From assembly GCA_026987025.1 (NCBI GenBank), contig JALSNJ010000040.1, forward strand, positions 102,713 to 166,712: DNA of 64,000 nt, given 5' to 3'. The stretch's first letter is position 1. Each line of letters begins with the position of its first letter. This DNA comes from Candidatus Aminicenantota bacterium (GTDB taxonomy: Bacteria > Acidobacteriota > Aminicenantia > S016-38). A program made the position numbers and the translations under genes. Of this stretch, positions 35,608-42,902 are shown piece by piece. The notes under the pieces were generated by a model that saw only the letters and a list, made by a program, of their open reading frames with translations, was not told where the DNA came from and ran no database searches.

Positions 35608-36423
35608 ATGACTAAGAGAAGAGAAATTAAGAGAAAAAAGCTTTCCAAAGGGGGAATAGAGGGACCTTTTCCCAGGAGGGGCAGGAAGACCTTTTCTCGT
35701 AAGAGGGGGAGAACTTTGGGCAACAGGGGAAGGGGTGTCTATAGATTCTCCGCAGAGAAAAGTAAGGAATTCAGCCATAGGGCTTCCCCTTTAAGACCTC
35801 CCCTAAGGGAGGCAATAGCCTACCTGGAGGAAGAGCTGGGCACTCCCTATCCCGAGTGGTCTAACCTCTACTATGTTGAAGAAAGGCGGGACAGGATAAT
35901 TGTTATAGTTCCAGATAGAGCAGAGTACACCGCATTGGTGAGGCCGAACGGGGAGATCGTTTTCCAGGTTAAATACTTTGGAAAATCCCAAAGATTTTCT
36001 GAGAAACAGCAGGAGAATAAGGCCTCAGGGAAGAAAGATTTAGAATTAGAAAAATACGAAAATAACTCTCAGGAAGTTCGGAGAGAAAATGCCCTTTCTA
36101 CATCAAGCAAGTTAAAGTTCATCAAAGAAACGGCCGGACTTTCCATTCGAGAATTGGCAGAGATTTTCTCTGTGGATGAAGGAACCCTGGGAAAATGGCT
36201 CAAGGGAGAAGTCCTCCCTTCTCCAGAAGCCATAGAAACTATAGAAAAACTTCATCATCTCATCCTGGTTATGGAGTATGTCTTGCCTGAAAGAGAGATA
36301 AAAAATTTTTTACATCGAAATAACTCCTATTTCGGCAGACGACCTATAGAACTTCTGAAGGAGGGAAATTGGAAAGCATTGGAGAAAGAATTCATAGCAA
36401 TTGCGGAGGGATTGCCTTTATAG
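35608..36423 (+). CDS. Xre/MbcA/ParS-type antitoxin with long N-terminal extension
   Basis: About 271 residues. The C-terminal ~110 residues hold an HTH (AGLSIRELAEIFSVDEGTLGKWLKG) and a DUF2384/Xre-MbcA-ParS toxin-binding domain ending FGRRPIELLKEGNWKALEKEFIAIAEG. The N-terminal ~150 residues are unusual: a strongly basic head (Lys/Arg-rich, residues 1-50) and a small beta-rich segment (YYVEERRDRIIVIVPD). The following gene is a RES toxin, so this is the antitoxin of a RES-Xre pair; standard antitoxins of this family lack such a head. ATG 35608 follows GGCAGG. Confidence 0.78.
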   Translation: MTKRREIKRKKLSKGGIEGPFPRRGRKTFSRKRGRTLGNRGRGVYRFSAEKSKEFSHRASPLRPPLREAIAYLEEELGTPYPEWSNLYYVEERRDRIIVIVPDRAEYTALVRPNGEIVFQVKYFGKSQRFSEKQQENKASGKKDLELEKYENNSQEVRRENALSTSSKLKFIKETAGLSIRELAEIFSVDEGTLGKWLKGEVLPSPEAIETIEKLHHLILVMEYVLPEREIKNFLHRNNSYFGRRPIELLKEGNWKALEKEFIAIAEGLPL

Positions 36424-36440
36424 GATTAGTGCATTAAAAA

Positions 36441-36923
36441 GTGCTGAAGTCCATTAACGGCATTTTCTGGCGGACTGTTGCTGTAAGGTATGACCCTTTG
36501 TCTACAAAAGGGGCTGAAATAAATGGGGGGAGGTGGAATTTTCCAGGAGAGGGGGCTTTATACTTGGCAGGGAGTGAGGATTGTTCATTAAGGGAAGTCC
36601 AAAGAAGGATAGAAAAAGTTCTCTCTGGGATAAAGACAGGAAATTTTAAGATAGTCTCCATCGGCCTCAACCTTTCGAGACTGCTGGACTTAACAGATAA
36701 AAGAATCAGAAGGAGATTGGGGGTAAAGCTATGGGAAATTAGAAGTGAGAGCCATAAACTCTGTAGAAGATATGCAAGGAGGTGGAAGAGAAAATATAGG
36801 TTACAGGGATTGCTGTATCCCTCTTTCGTTGATCAAAAGTGTACCAACCTGGTTATCTTCTCTCCACTTCCTCCAGGAATAAAAATCCTGGAAAAAAGGC
36901 AGATTTCCCTGGGGAAGATGTAG
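36441..36923 (+). CDS. RES-domain toxin
   Basis: A 160-residue protein with the RES family start WRTVAVRYDPLSTKGAEINGGRWNFPGEGALYLAGSEDCSLREVQ. RES toxins of RES-Xre modules act on NAD+ in characterised cases (ParT/MbcT related folds). The conserved Arg and Glu of the fold appear to be present (R in FWRT/GGRWN and E in LREVQ). The start is GTG 36441 with no good ribosome-binding site, 17 bases after the antitoxin stop, suggesting weak or coupled translation. It looks intact. Confidence 0.78.
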   Translation: MLKSINGIFWRTVAVRYDPLSTKGAEINGGRWNFPGEGALYLAGSEDCSLREVQRRIEKVLSGIKTGNFKIVSIGLNLSRLLDLTDKRIRRRLGVKLWEIRSESHKLCRRYARRWKRKYRLQGLLYPSFVDQKCTNLVIFSPLPPGIKILEKRQISLGKM

Positions 36924-36966
36924 AAGGCAAGAGTGGAAAGTACGAAAGAGAGGTAAAATGCGGTGA

Positions 36967-37431
36967 AACTATCGTCTCTCCCGGGAAGCTCGCTTTCAGC
37001 GTCAGCGAAGGAAAAGGGCTAAGGAGAGAGCGAAGGGCTGCTGCAGCTATCCTTCCCCTGTGGCAAGAGGTCCCTTCAGCGTATGGACCATGGACTTTTT
37101 CTTCGCCAAGCTCAGCAGTGGAAAAAGGGTAAAGGTTATGGTTGTTCTGGACGAATTTCTGCGGTTTGCCTTTGAGACTGTGGTTTGCCTCTCAATAGAT
37201 GCTCAGCAGGTAGTAGAACACCTGCAGAGGATAGGGGTAAAGAGGGGTTTTCCCCTCTGGTTCAGGTGCGACAATGGTCCGGAATTCAGGTCTAAAGCCT
37301 TTAAGGACTTTGCCTTGAGCAAGAGGATCAAAATTCACTACATAGAGCCTGGAAAGCCCTTCCAGAACGGTTTTTCCGAGAGCCTCATAGGAAAGTTCAA
37401 GGATGAGTGCCTTGTAGGATATGAGGGTTAA
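36967..37431 (+). pseudogene. Remnant of an IS3-type transposase (OrfB integrase core)
   Basis: One frame from 36967 to 37431 reads as the tail of a basic linker (EARFQRQRRKRAKERAKG) followed by an rve/DDE integrase core: VWTMDFFFAKL, VVLDEFLRFAFE, RCDNGPEFRSKAF and PGKPFQNGFSESLIGKFKDECL. The three catalytic acidic residues (D of MDF, D of DNG, E of SES) are all present. The N-terminal HTH part and OrfA are missing and a stop follows FKDECLVGYEG, where full-length proteins continue for about 50 residues. No in-frame start codon precedes a complete protein. A decayed insertion at the right edge of the accessory island. Confidence 0.72.
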
Positions 37432-37638
37432 AAAGGGTCTCGTACGATAGGGGGTGAAGATGGGGGCAGGGATTAGAAGATGGCGAGGAGGATAACCTCT
37501 TTTGTCCCTGATTTGAAGGAGAAAGTGGGAAGGACAACATTTCTTCTCTTTAGGGGTTATGCTTTTATCGTACGCTGGTCTGCTTTAGGGAGCATTCCTT
37601 GGGAATTTTCGGGTGAACGGCCTGTTCTGAGTTTTACT
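37432..37638. other. Spacer with short inverted repeat
   Basis: 207 bases beyond the transposase remnant. CGTACGATA at 37441-37449 and its exact inverse TATCGTACG at 37566-37574 enclose about 116 bases of non-coding sequence. They may be leftovers of insertion-element ends. An open frame across this region has no ribosome-binding site or family resemblance. Confidence 0.35.
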
Positions 37639-38730
37639 TCAAAGCTTCAACAGAGAGTAAACTGCTGCCGACGAGACCAGGAGAAAAGGCAGGGAGTACA
37701 GCTGAAACTTTATCCAGGCCCTTTTTGCCCTTCCTATGTTTAAAGCCAACACATTGGCCAGTGAGGCTATAACCAGACCGTTTCCCCCTATGTTTACCCC
37801 GTAAGCGATGGCTTTCCAGGAATTGGAAATTTTCCCCAGCAAAATGGCTGCCGGCACATTGCTTATCAGCTGAGAAAGCCCTATGGCCGAAAAATATGCA
37901 CCGCCAGTGCCCTTCAAAAAATGTGCTTCCAGGAGTTGTTTTACGGGAAAGATCTCCAGCAGTAAGTGAACATCCATGAACAGGACAACAAATAGAACTA
38001 TAAGGAGCCAGTTGGTCCTGGCAAGAACTTCCGGGAAAATCACAGCAAATAGCAGAATCACAGCCACAGCTGCATAATAGGTAAGGTCCTTTTCCACGGC
38101 TATTAGAAAGAGAACCATGGCCAGAGCGGACAGGTTCAGCATGGCTTTATTTATTTTAGAGCCGGAGAACTCTTCCTTCACGATTATGGCTTTGCTGGGG
38201 AAGGCTATAAAAGCGAAAATTAAAATCAGAAACAAGGTTGTAGCCCAGGCAGGGGCCATTTTCGCCACGAATTTTAGAAAAGGGATATTCCATCTGTGCC
38301 AGAGGTAAATGTTCTGGGGGTTTCCTATGGGGGTCAGGAAAGAACCGGCGTTGACGGCCATGGCCTCAAAGATTACGAACTTTACCGCATCGTTCTCTAT
38401 CTGGCTTCCAATCCCCAGGGTCATGGGAACCACCACAAAAAGGGTAATATCATTGGTGAGAAAGGGAGAGAGGAAAGCTGATAGCAGGATGAGGAAAAGG
38501 GCCAGGGACTTTTCATTGCGGAACCGACGGATGAGTTTTATTGAGACATTTAGAAAAAACCCGCTTTCCTCCATGGCGGTGGTTATTATGAGAAGGCCTG
38601 CCAGGGTGAAGATGGTTTCCCAGTGCACGGAGGCCGGCAGGGATGGGATAGTTGAAGGGCGTAGCAACACGAGTAACAGGAGGGCCCCCGAGGAGCCGAT
38701 AAAAAAACCGTCCTTAAGGGTTTCCTTCAC
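37639..38730 (-). CDS. SLC13/ArsB-like anion or Na+/H+ permease
   Basis: A 363-residue membrane protein with about ten helices of the ion transporter superfamily (CitMHS/ArsB/NhaD). Two re-entrant signatures are visible: FLTNDITLFVVVPM near residue 90 and LISNVPAAILLGK near residue 310, with NAGSFLTPIGNPQNIYLW between. GTG 38730 lies six bases after TATAAT, suggesting a leaderless GTG start. It follows the DUF2249 fusion gene by 52 bases but has its own promoter. Substrate unknown. Confidence 0.8.
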   Translation of the reverse strand: MKETLKDGFFIGSSGALLLLVLLRPSTIPSLPASVHWETIFTLAGLLIITTAMEESGFFLNVSIKLIRRFRNEKSLALFLILLSAFLSPFLTNDITLFVVVPMTLGIGSQIENDAVKFVIFEAMAVNAGSFLTPIGNPQNIYLWHRWNIPFLKFVAKMAPAWATTLFLILIFAFIAFPSKAIIVKEEFSGSKINKAMLNLSALAMVLFLIAVEKDLTYYAAVAVILLFAVIFPEVLARTNWLLIVLFVVLFMDVHLLLEIFPVKQLLEAHFLKGTGGAYFSAIGLSQLISNVPAAILLGKISNSWKAIAYGVNIGGNGLVIASLANVLALNIGRAKRAWIKFQLYSLPFLLVSSAAVYSLLKL

Positions 38731-38736
38731 CTGCCT

Positions 38737-38742
38737 ATTATA
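38737..38742 (-). promoter_or_regulatory. -10 box of permease gene, leaderless GTG
   Basis: Minus-strand TATAAT, six bases (AGGCAG) before GTG 38730. No Shine-Dalgarno fits between. Confidence 0.55.
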
Positions 38743-38782
38743 TCTTAAAAGGGCAGATTTATTTGAGGACGGCGGGGTTAAT

Positions 38783-40492
38783 CTAATCCACGAACAACTC
38801 TTTCAATTCTCCGAAGGGTTTTCCCCCGTAGCCGGCCCTGTTCAAAACTTCTATGTAGTGGGTTATGTGGTCCAGAACCTTTTCAGATGGGGCATACCTG
38901 AAGGTCACCCTCTTCAGGAAAAGCTCGGCCTCCTGCGGAACTATTCCCATTATTTCATAGCTCAGTCTTGATGCCTCCAGGGGGTTCTCCACCACCCATT
39001 TTATGGCCTTTTCCGCCTCTTGCAGAAAAATCCGGGAAACCTCAGGGTACTCCCTCAGGATTTCTCCCTTGAAGAGAATCCCGGCATTGGGGAGATTTCC
39101 CCTCCCCGGAAAGACCTTTTCCCAGAGGTCCGCGTACCTTATGGATTCCACTACCTCCCCCTTTCCTTCAAATATGGCGAAGCTCGCCTCGGGCTCCCTC
39201 AGAAGCCCTACCTCAGCCTCCCCTCTGAGGAGCATGTTCTTTATGTCGTCGGGTCTGCCGAAGGGCTGACCAAAGGCGAAGTTGAACTCCTCCGGGTTGT
39301 AACCCAGGGCCTTCATAAGAAACACTGTCACTGCATAGGGAGGGGCTGCCTTTATCAGGGGAAGGTGGATGGTCTTGCCCTTGAGCTCCGAGAAGTCCCT
39401 TGCCTTAAATCCCCTGGTTAGAATGAAGAAATTGTCCCAGACCACCACCGCCTTCATTTTTATGTCCAGGCCCTTCTGGTAGAGCTTTGCCACCGCCGCC
39501 ACCGCAGAAAAACTTATGTCTGCCCTGCCGTTTATTATCCAGCCCAGGTGTTTTTCTGTCTTGTCCCATATCTTTAGCTCTTCTATCTTTATGAGATCCA
39601 TCAGCCGCCTGGACTGCAGGAGCCTCATTATAATGGGATAAACCACAGGGGTGGCGGACTGAATGACCAGGGGAATCCTTCCGGATACGCTCTTTTTCCG
39701 CCTCCTTTTTGTTTCCCTCTTCCTGTAAAAGTACACATGGTGCTCCAGGGGGCCTCTTTTCTCAATGTGAACTTCAAACCCTAAGGGCTCTATCATATTT
39801 ATGAGCGGCGTGGGAAGGAAGTATTGAATTATCCTGAACCCGTCGCCTGGAGGGGTTTCGTGGGCTTTTTTTATTATGGCGGAGAAGGGGTCCTGTCTCC
39901 ATCCCCTGACATCCAGAACCTCAAAATCTTCCTTCCTTTTTCTCCAGTCTTCTTCCTTTTCCTCTCTTTTGTAATTTACATAGAGTATGTGAAGGTGAAA
40001 GGAGGGGTTTTCGTAATGTAGTTTATATCCCTCCTCCTTCAACATATTCACCAGTGGGGCAGGATAAAAATCGTTGATTATCTTCAGGACCTGACCTTCT
40101 TCCAGGGATTTCAGGCTTTTAAGTATCTCGGGGAAAAAGAAATCCTCCCTTTCCCTCACATCCATGACCACCACCTGCCGGGCATTCTCCACCCATGGGG
40201 GTTTTTTCCCTCCTCCTTCCATCTTCTCCGACGCTTCTCTGATGCAATCCGGGGCGTGCTTGGGGAGTTCTTCTTCCATGCCTATCTCTTTGTTGAGACG
40301 ATGCAGTAGTTCACAGAGCGAAAGTCCCCCTATTCTCGCCACATCGGCAAAGGTAGCCCACCTTGCCACGGCCTTAAAGATGAGTTTGTTGTTGAGTTTC
40401 TTAAACTTAGGGGAGAGGGAAAGAAGCACCTCCTTGAGCTGTGGGTATTTTTCCAGGGCGTCCTTAATCCTTGTGCTTCCCAGGATCACCAT
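38783..40492 (-). CDS. DUF1858 - DUF2249 - DUF2249 - periplasmic-binding-protein-like fusion
   Basis: A 569-residue protein without signal peptide. Residues ~5-65 are DUF1858-like (IKDALEKYPQLKEVLLSLSPKFKKLNN, ATFADVARIGGLSLCELLHRL). Residues ~106-177 and ~189-258 are two DUF2249 domains (VVVMDVREREDFFFPEI and FEVLDVRGWRQDPFSAI, each followed by P-x-P-L-x-x-M). Residues ~272-565 resemble SsuA/THI5-type solute-binding proteins (VIQSATPVVYPIIMRLL, GRADISFSAVAAVAKLY, LKGKTIHLPLIKAAPPYAVTVF). DUF1858 and DUF2249 occur in ScdA/hemerythrin-type proteins linked to NO and iron-sulfur stress. Here the binding domain would sit in the cytoplasm as a sensor or enzyme. AGGAGGG precedes ATG 40492; ten bases from the M24 gene. 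Confidence 0.75.
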   Translation of the reverse strand: MVILGSTRIKDALEKYPQLKEVLLSLSPKFKKLNNKLIFKAVARWATFADVARIGGLSLCELLHRLNKEIGMEEELPKHAPDCIREASEKMEGGGKKPPWVENARQVVVMDVREREDFFFPEILKSLKSLEEGQVLKIINDFYPAPLVNMLKEEGYKLHYENPSFHLHILYVNYKREEKEEDWRKRKEDFEVLDVRGWRQDPFSAIIKKAHETPPGDGFRIIQYFLPTPLINMIEPLGFEVHIEKRGPLEHHVYFYRKRETKRRRKKSVSGRIPLVIQSATPVVYPIIMRLLQSRRLMDLIKIEELKIWDKTEKHLGWIINGRADISFSAVAAVAKLYQKGLDIKMKAVVVWDNFFILTRGFKARDFSELKGKTIHLPLIKAAPPYAVTVFLMKALGYNPEEFNFAFGQPFGRPDDIKNMLLRGEAEVGLLREPEASFAIFEGKGEVVESIRYADLWEKVFPGRGNLPNAGILFKGEILREYPEVSRIFLQEAEKAIKWVVENPLEASRLSYEIMGIVPQEAELFLKRVTFRYAPSEKVLDHITHYIEVLNRAGYGGKPFGELKELFVD

Positions 40493-40502
40493 CTTTTCCC
40501 TC

Positions 40503-41567
40503 CTAAATTTCGGGCCTCAGGGGGAAGGAGCTAAGCCTCTCGGCCCCATCCTCCTTTATCAGCCAGGTGTCCTCAATCTTTACCGTTCCAATTTCCAGGC
40601 TGCTCAGGGGCGCATGTCCCACGCTGACCACCATGGAAGGTTTTACTGGTTTCATTCTGTCCCCCGGCACTATGGTAAGGATGGGGGTTTCCTCAAATCT
40701 TAGGCCCACCCCGTGGCCAAAACCGTAAAGATAGGCGCTGGAAAAACCTTCCCCGGCGTACAGGGCTGCTATTTTCTCTTCCACCCTGTGGAAGGTCATG
40801 TTGAGCTGAACGAAGTCCGGGAACCTTTTGTGCAGGGTTTCCATGGTCTTCAAAGCCCTTTCTCTGAGGGGGTCTTTTTTGAGCAGAAAGGTCCTGGCAA
40901 AGTCGTAGAAGTAGCCGTCGTAGGAGGGCATGAGGTCCACCAGCACATAATCCTTTATGGGAACCGCCCTGGGCTTTGCATGGACCCTGGGAGGGCCTGA
41001 GTTTACATATACGAAGACCTGATCAGCTCCGGCCTTTCTCATGGCGTATTCCGCCTCGGCGGCTACATCCAGTTCAAGGACCCCGGGCTTTATGACCTCC
41101 ATGGCGGCCCTCATCCCCTGTTCGGCTATTTGCCCTGCCTTTTTTATGGCCTCAATCTCCTGGGGGTCCTTAAACATGCGGAGTTCCATCAGCAAAGGGT
41201 GTACATCCACTATTTTCCGCCTGGCGTGGATCTTTTCAAACATGCTGTAGAGAAGGGCAGAGGCGTCAATGTCCAGGTTGAAACCTATAACGGGGCTGTC
41301 CACCCTCTTGTGCACGGAGTTGATGAGGACTTTAACATCCCTGTAGGGGAGAAAGTTCTTTATCCAGGTTTTCTGTTGAAGTTCGGGTATTTCCTCCTCA
41401 ATGGCGAAGATGGTGGGTTCGCCTTCGGCGGGTATGAGCAGCGCCGGGGGGTCCCAGCAGGTGCCGGTAAAATACCGGAAGGCATAGCTGTCTCTGAACA
41501 TGGAAACATGGATTCCCTTTCTCCTCATCAATTGCTGAAATTTCTTTACCCTTTCCTGATACTTCAT
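40503..41567 (-). CDS. M24 family metallopeptidase (Xaa-Pro peptidase-like)
   Basis: A 354-residue protein with a creatinase/prolidase N-terminal domain and a pita-bread catalytic domain. Likely metal ligands are the two Asp in VLVDLMPSYDGYFYDFART, His in YGFGHGVGLRFEETP and the Glu in KIEDTWL, so it appears active. Cytoplasmic; no signal peptide. It has its own extended -10 promoter and a Shine-Dalgarno embedded in a perfect palindrome. The DUF2249 fusion gene follows ten bases later. Confidence 0.85.
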   Translation of the reverse strand: MKYQERVKKFQQLMRRKGIHVSMFRDSYAFRYFTGTCWDPPALLIPAEGEPTIFAIEEEIPELQQKTWIKNFLPYRDVKVLINSVHKRVDSPVIGFNLDIDASALLYSMFEKIHARRKIVDVHPLLMELRMFKDPQEIEAIKKAGQIAEQGMRAAMEVIKPGVLELDVAAEAEYAMRKAGADQVFVYVNSGPPRVHAKPRAVPIKDYVLVDLMPSYDGYFYDFARTFLLKKDPLRERALKTMETLHKRFPDFVQLNMTFHRVEEKIAALYAGEGFSSAYLYGFGHGVGLRFEETPILTIVPGDRMKPVKPSMVVSVGHAPLSSLEIGTVKIEDTWLIKEDGAERLSSFPLRPEI

Positions 41568-41569
41568 TT

Positions 41570-41585
41570 TTCCTCCTTGGAGGAA
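41570..41585 (-). promoter_or_regulatory. Perfect palindrome covering the M24 Shine-Dalgarno
   Basis: TTCCTCC-TT/AA-GGAGGAA, a 16-base perfect palindrome just upstream of ATG 41567. In RNA, GGAGG would pair with CCUCC of the same leader, so the ribosome-binding site could be masked in a short hairpin. Confidence 0.5.
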
Positions 41586-41586
41586 T

Positions 41587-41595
41587 ATTATATCA
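41587..41595 (-). promoter_or_regulatory. Extended -10 promoter of M24 gene
   Basis: Minus-strand TGATATAAT. It lies about 20 bases before ATG 41567, giving a short leader that carries the masked ribosome-binding site. Confidence 0.6.
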
Positions 41596-41625
41596 CAATT
41601 CCTACTAAAACGATAGGGATTTCCC

Positions 41626-41651
41626 TTAAAAAAGGGGGCCTGGGCCCCCTT
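41626..41651 (-). terminator. Intrinsic terminator of the heme-copper-like operon
   Basis: On the minus strand a GC-rich stem (AAGGGGGCC / GGCCCCCTT, 41632-41651) is followed by a run of T. It begins eight bases after the stop of the last membrane-protein gene and separates that operon from the M24 gene. Confidence 0.75.
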
Positions 41652-41658
41652 GAAATTC

Positions 41659-42276
41659 TCAATCTCCCTTCACAAAACCTATGGCGAAGAATAGGGCCAC
41701 CAGGAAGAGAAGGGGAGCCAGAATGGCGGTAACCGATTTCAGGGAAGAGAAAAATAGAAATTGCTTGCCGGCCTTTATGAAGGCCAGGGCCATTCCTCCC
41801 AGGCTTATGGCTATTCCCCCTATGGCCACCCATACGAAGGAACCCTTGACCGTCTTTTTACCGGCCTCAATTATGGGAACCAGGACTATGGTAAGGCCCG
41901 CTATGGCGTGGAACAAGGGGTAAACCACCTTGTTCATGGACTCCATACCTCCGAAGCGGGCAATTATTATGAGAATCAGCCCTATCAGCATAAGAAGGAG
42001 GTACCAGACCCCCGCCTTCTTGTAGAACCTGTAGATCAAACCTGTGGCCAGGGAGAAGGGAATGAGGCTTGCCACCACTGCCACCAAGTTATTATTCAGA
42101 AGTCCCCATCCTCCGAAGATAAGAAGCACCCCGGAAATTAGAAGGACCAGGAAGGAAATGATGTAGTAAATGTTGCAGCCGCAGGGGCTTTCCTTCTGTT
42201 TTTTCCAGAAATACCAGATAAGATAAAGGGCAATTAGCCCGGTTAAAAGCAGGAAGAGACGATCTAAAATCGTCAT
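41659..42276 (-). CDS. Membrane protein, tandem paralogue B
   Basis: A 205-residue protein with about six hydrophobic helices; no known family recognised. It is clearly related to the neighbouring gene at 42312-42902: ISFLVLLISGVLLIFGGWGLLNNNLVAVVASLIPF matches AFGVLIIAGLLLLIFGPSILSNPAVVVIAALVPL in pattern, and a membrane histidine is shared (PLFHAIAGL versus VFFHGLAGA). An N-terminal CGC (SPCGCNIYY) is unique to this copy. An AGGAGGTG precedes the start. Last gene of the operon, followed by a terminator. A heme- or quinone-related membrane role is possible from context only. Confidence 0.68.
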   Translation of the reverse strand: MTILDRLFLLLTGLIALYLIWYFWKKQKESPCGCNIYYIISFLVLLISGVLLIFGGWGLLNNNLVAVVASLIPFSLATGLIYRFYKKAGVWYLLLMLIGLILIIIARFGGMESMNKVVYPLFHAIAGLTIVLVPIIEAGKKTVKGSFVWVAIGGIAISLGGMALAFIKAGKQFLFFSSLKSVTAILAPLLFLVALFFAIGFVKGD

Positions 42277-42311
42277 CCTTCACCTCCTTTAAAATTTAGT
42301 TCTATGCCATT

Positions 42312-42902
42312 TCAAAGGTATTTAAGGCCCAGGGAAAAGGCCAGGGACATCAGGAGCAATATCCAGGGTAGGAGGGAGAAAATAATTTTCTCGGGAAGCA
42401 CAGGCTTACCCATCTGGGCGGTCCCCAGCAGCATACCCCCTGCCCCTATTATGGCTGCACCCAGGCTTACAAAAAGCACGCCCGGGGAATTCCCCTTTGC
42501 CCACAGAAGGAAGGGGAGAAAGAACAGGATGGCTCCTGCCAGCCCGTGGAAGAATACCAGAACGATGGTTGCCCATCGGGATTTTCGGCTTAGGGCTATA
42601 AGGAGAAGGCCCAACAGGGAAAGTATGAGGTAGGGGATGTGGAGGGAGGCAAAGGACGATGCTATCAGCCCTAAGGCCATTCCCAGAGGCACCAGGGCAG
42701 CTATAACGACCACGGCGGGGTTGGATAGGATGGACGGTCCGAAAATTAGAAGGAGAAGCCCGGCTATTATTAGAACTCCGAAGGCTAAGGTGAAGTAAAA
42801 AACGGACCAGGAGGAGAAGGAATTAATCCCTGCCACCACCTGATAGGAACAAACCAGCACCATCAGGAGGAGTACCAGCCTTGAGACCGCAGAGCTTCTC
42901 AT
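42312..42902 (-). CDS. Membrane protein, tandem paralogue A
   Basis: A 196-residue, about six-helix protein of unknown family, paralogous to the downstream gene. Shared features are the long hydrophobic block ending in LGLLLIALSR / IGLILIIIAR and a histidine in FFHGLAGA. It lacks the N-terminal CGC of its paralogue. It overlaps ctaB by ATGA, so it is made together with heme O synthase. No signal peptide beyond the first helix. Confidence 0.68.
   Translation of the reverse strand: MRSSAVSRLVLLLMVLVCSYQVVAGINSFSSWSVFYFTLAFGVLIIAGLLLLIFGPSILSNPAVVVIAALVPLGMALGLIASSFASLHIPYLILSLLGLLLIALSRKSRWATIVLVFFHGLAGAILFFLPFLLWAKGNSPGVLFVSLGAAIIGAGGMLLGTAQMGKPVLPEKIIFSLLPWILLLMSLAFSLGLKYL

Noticed and set aside
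37480..37743. 87-codon open frame after the transposase remnant
   Set aside because: No ribosome-binding site, no family resemblance, and it runs into the end of the convergent permease gene.
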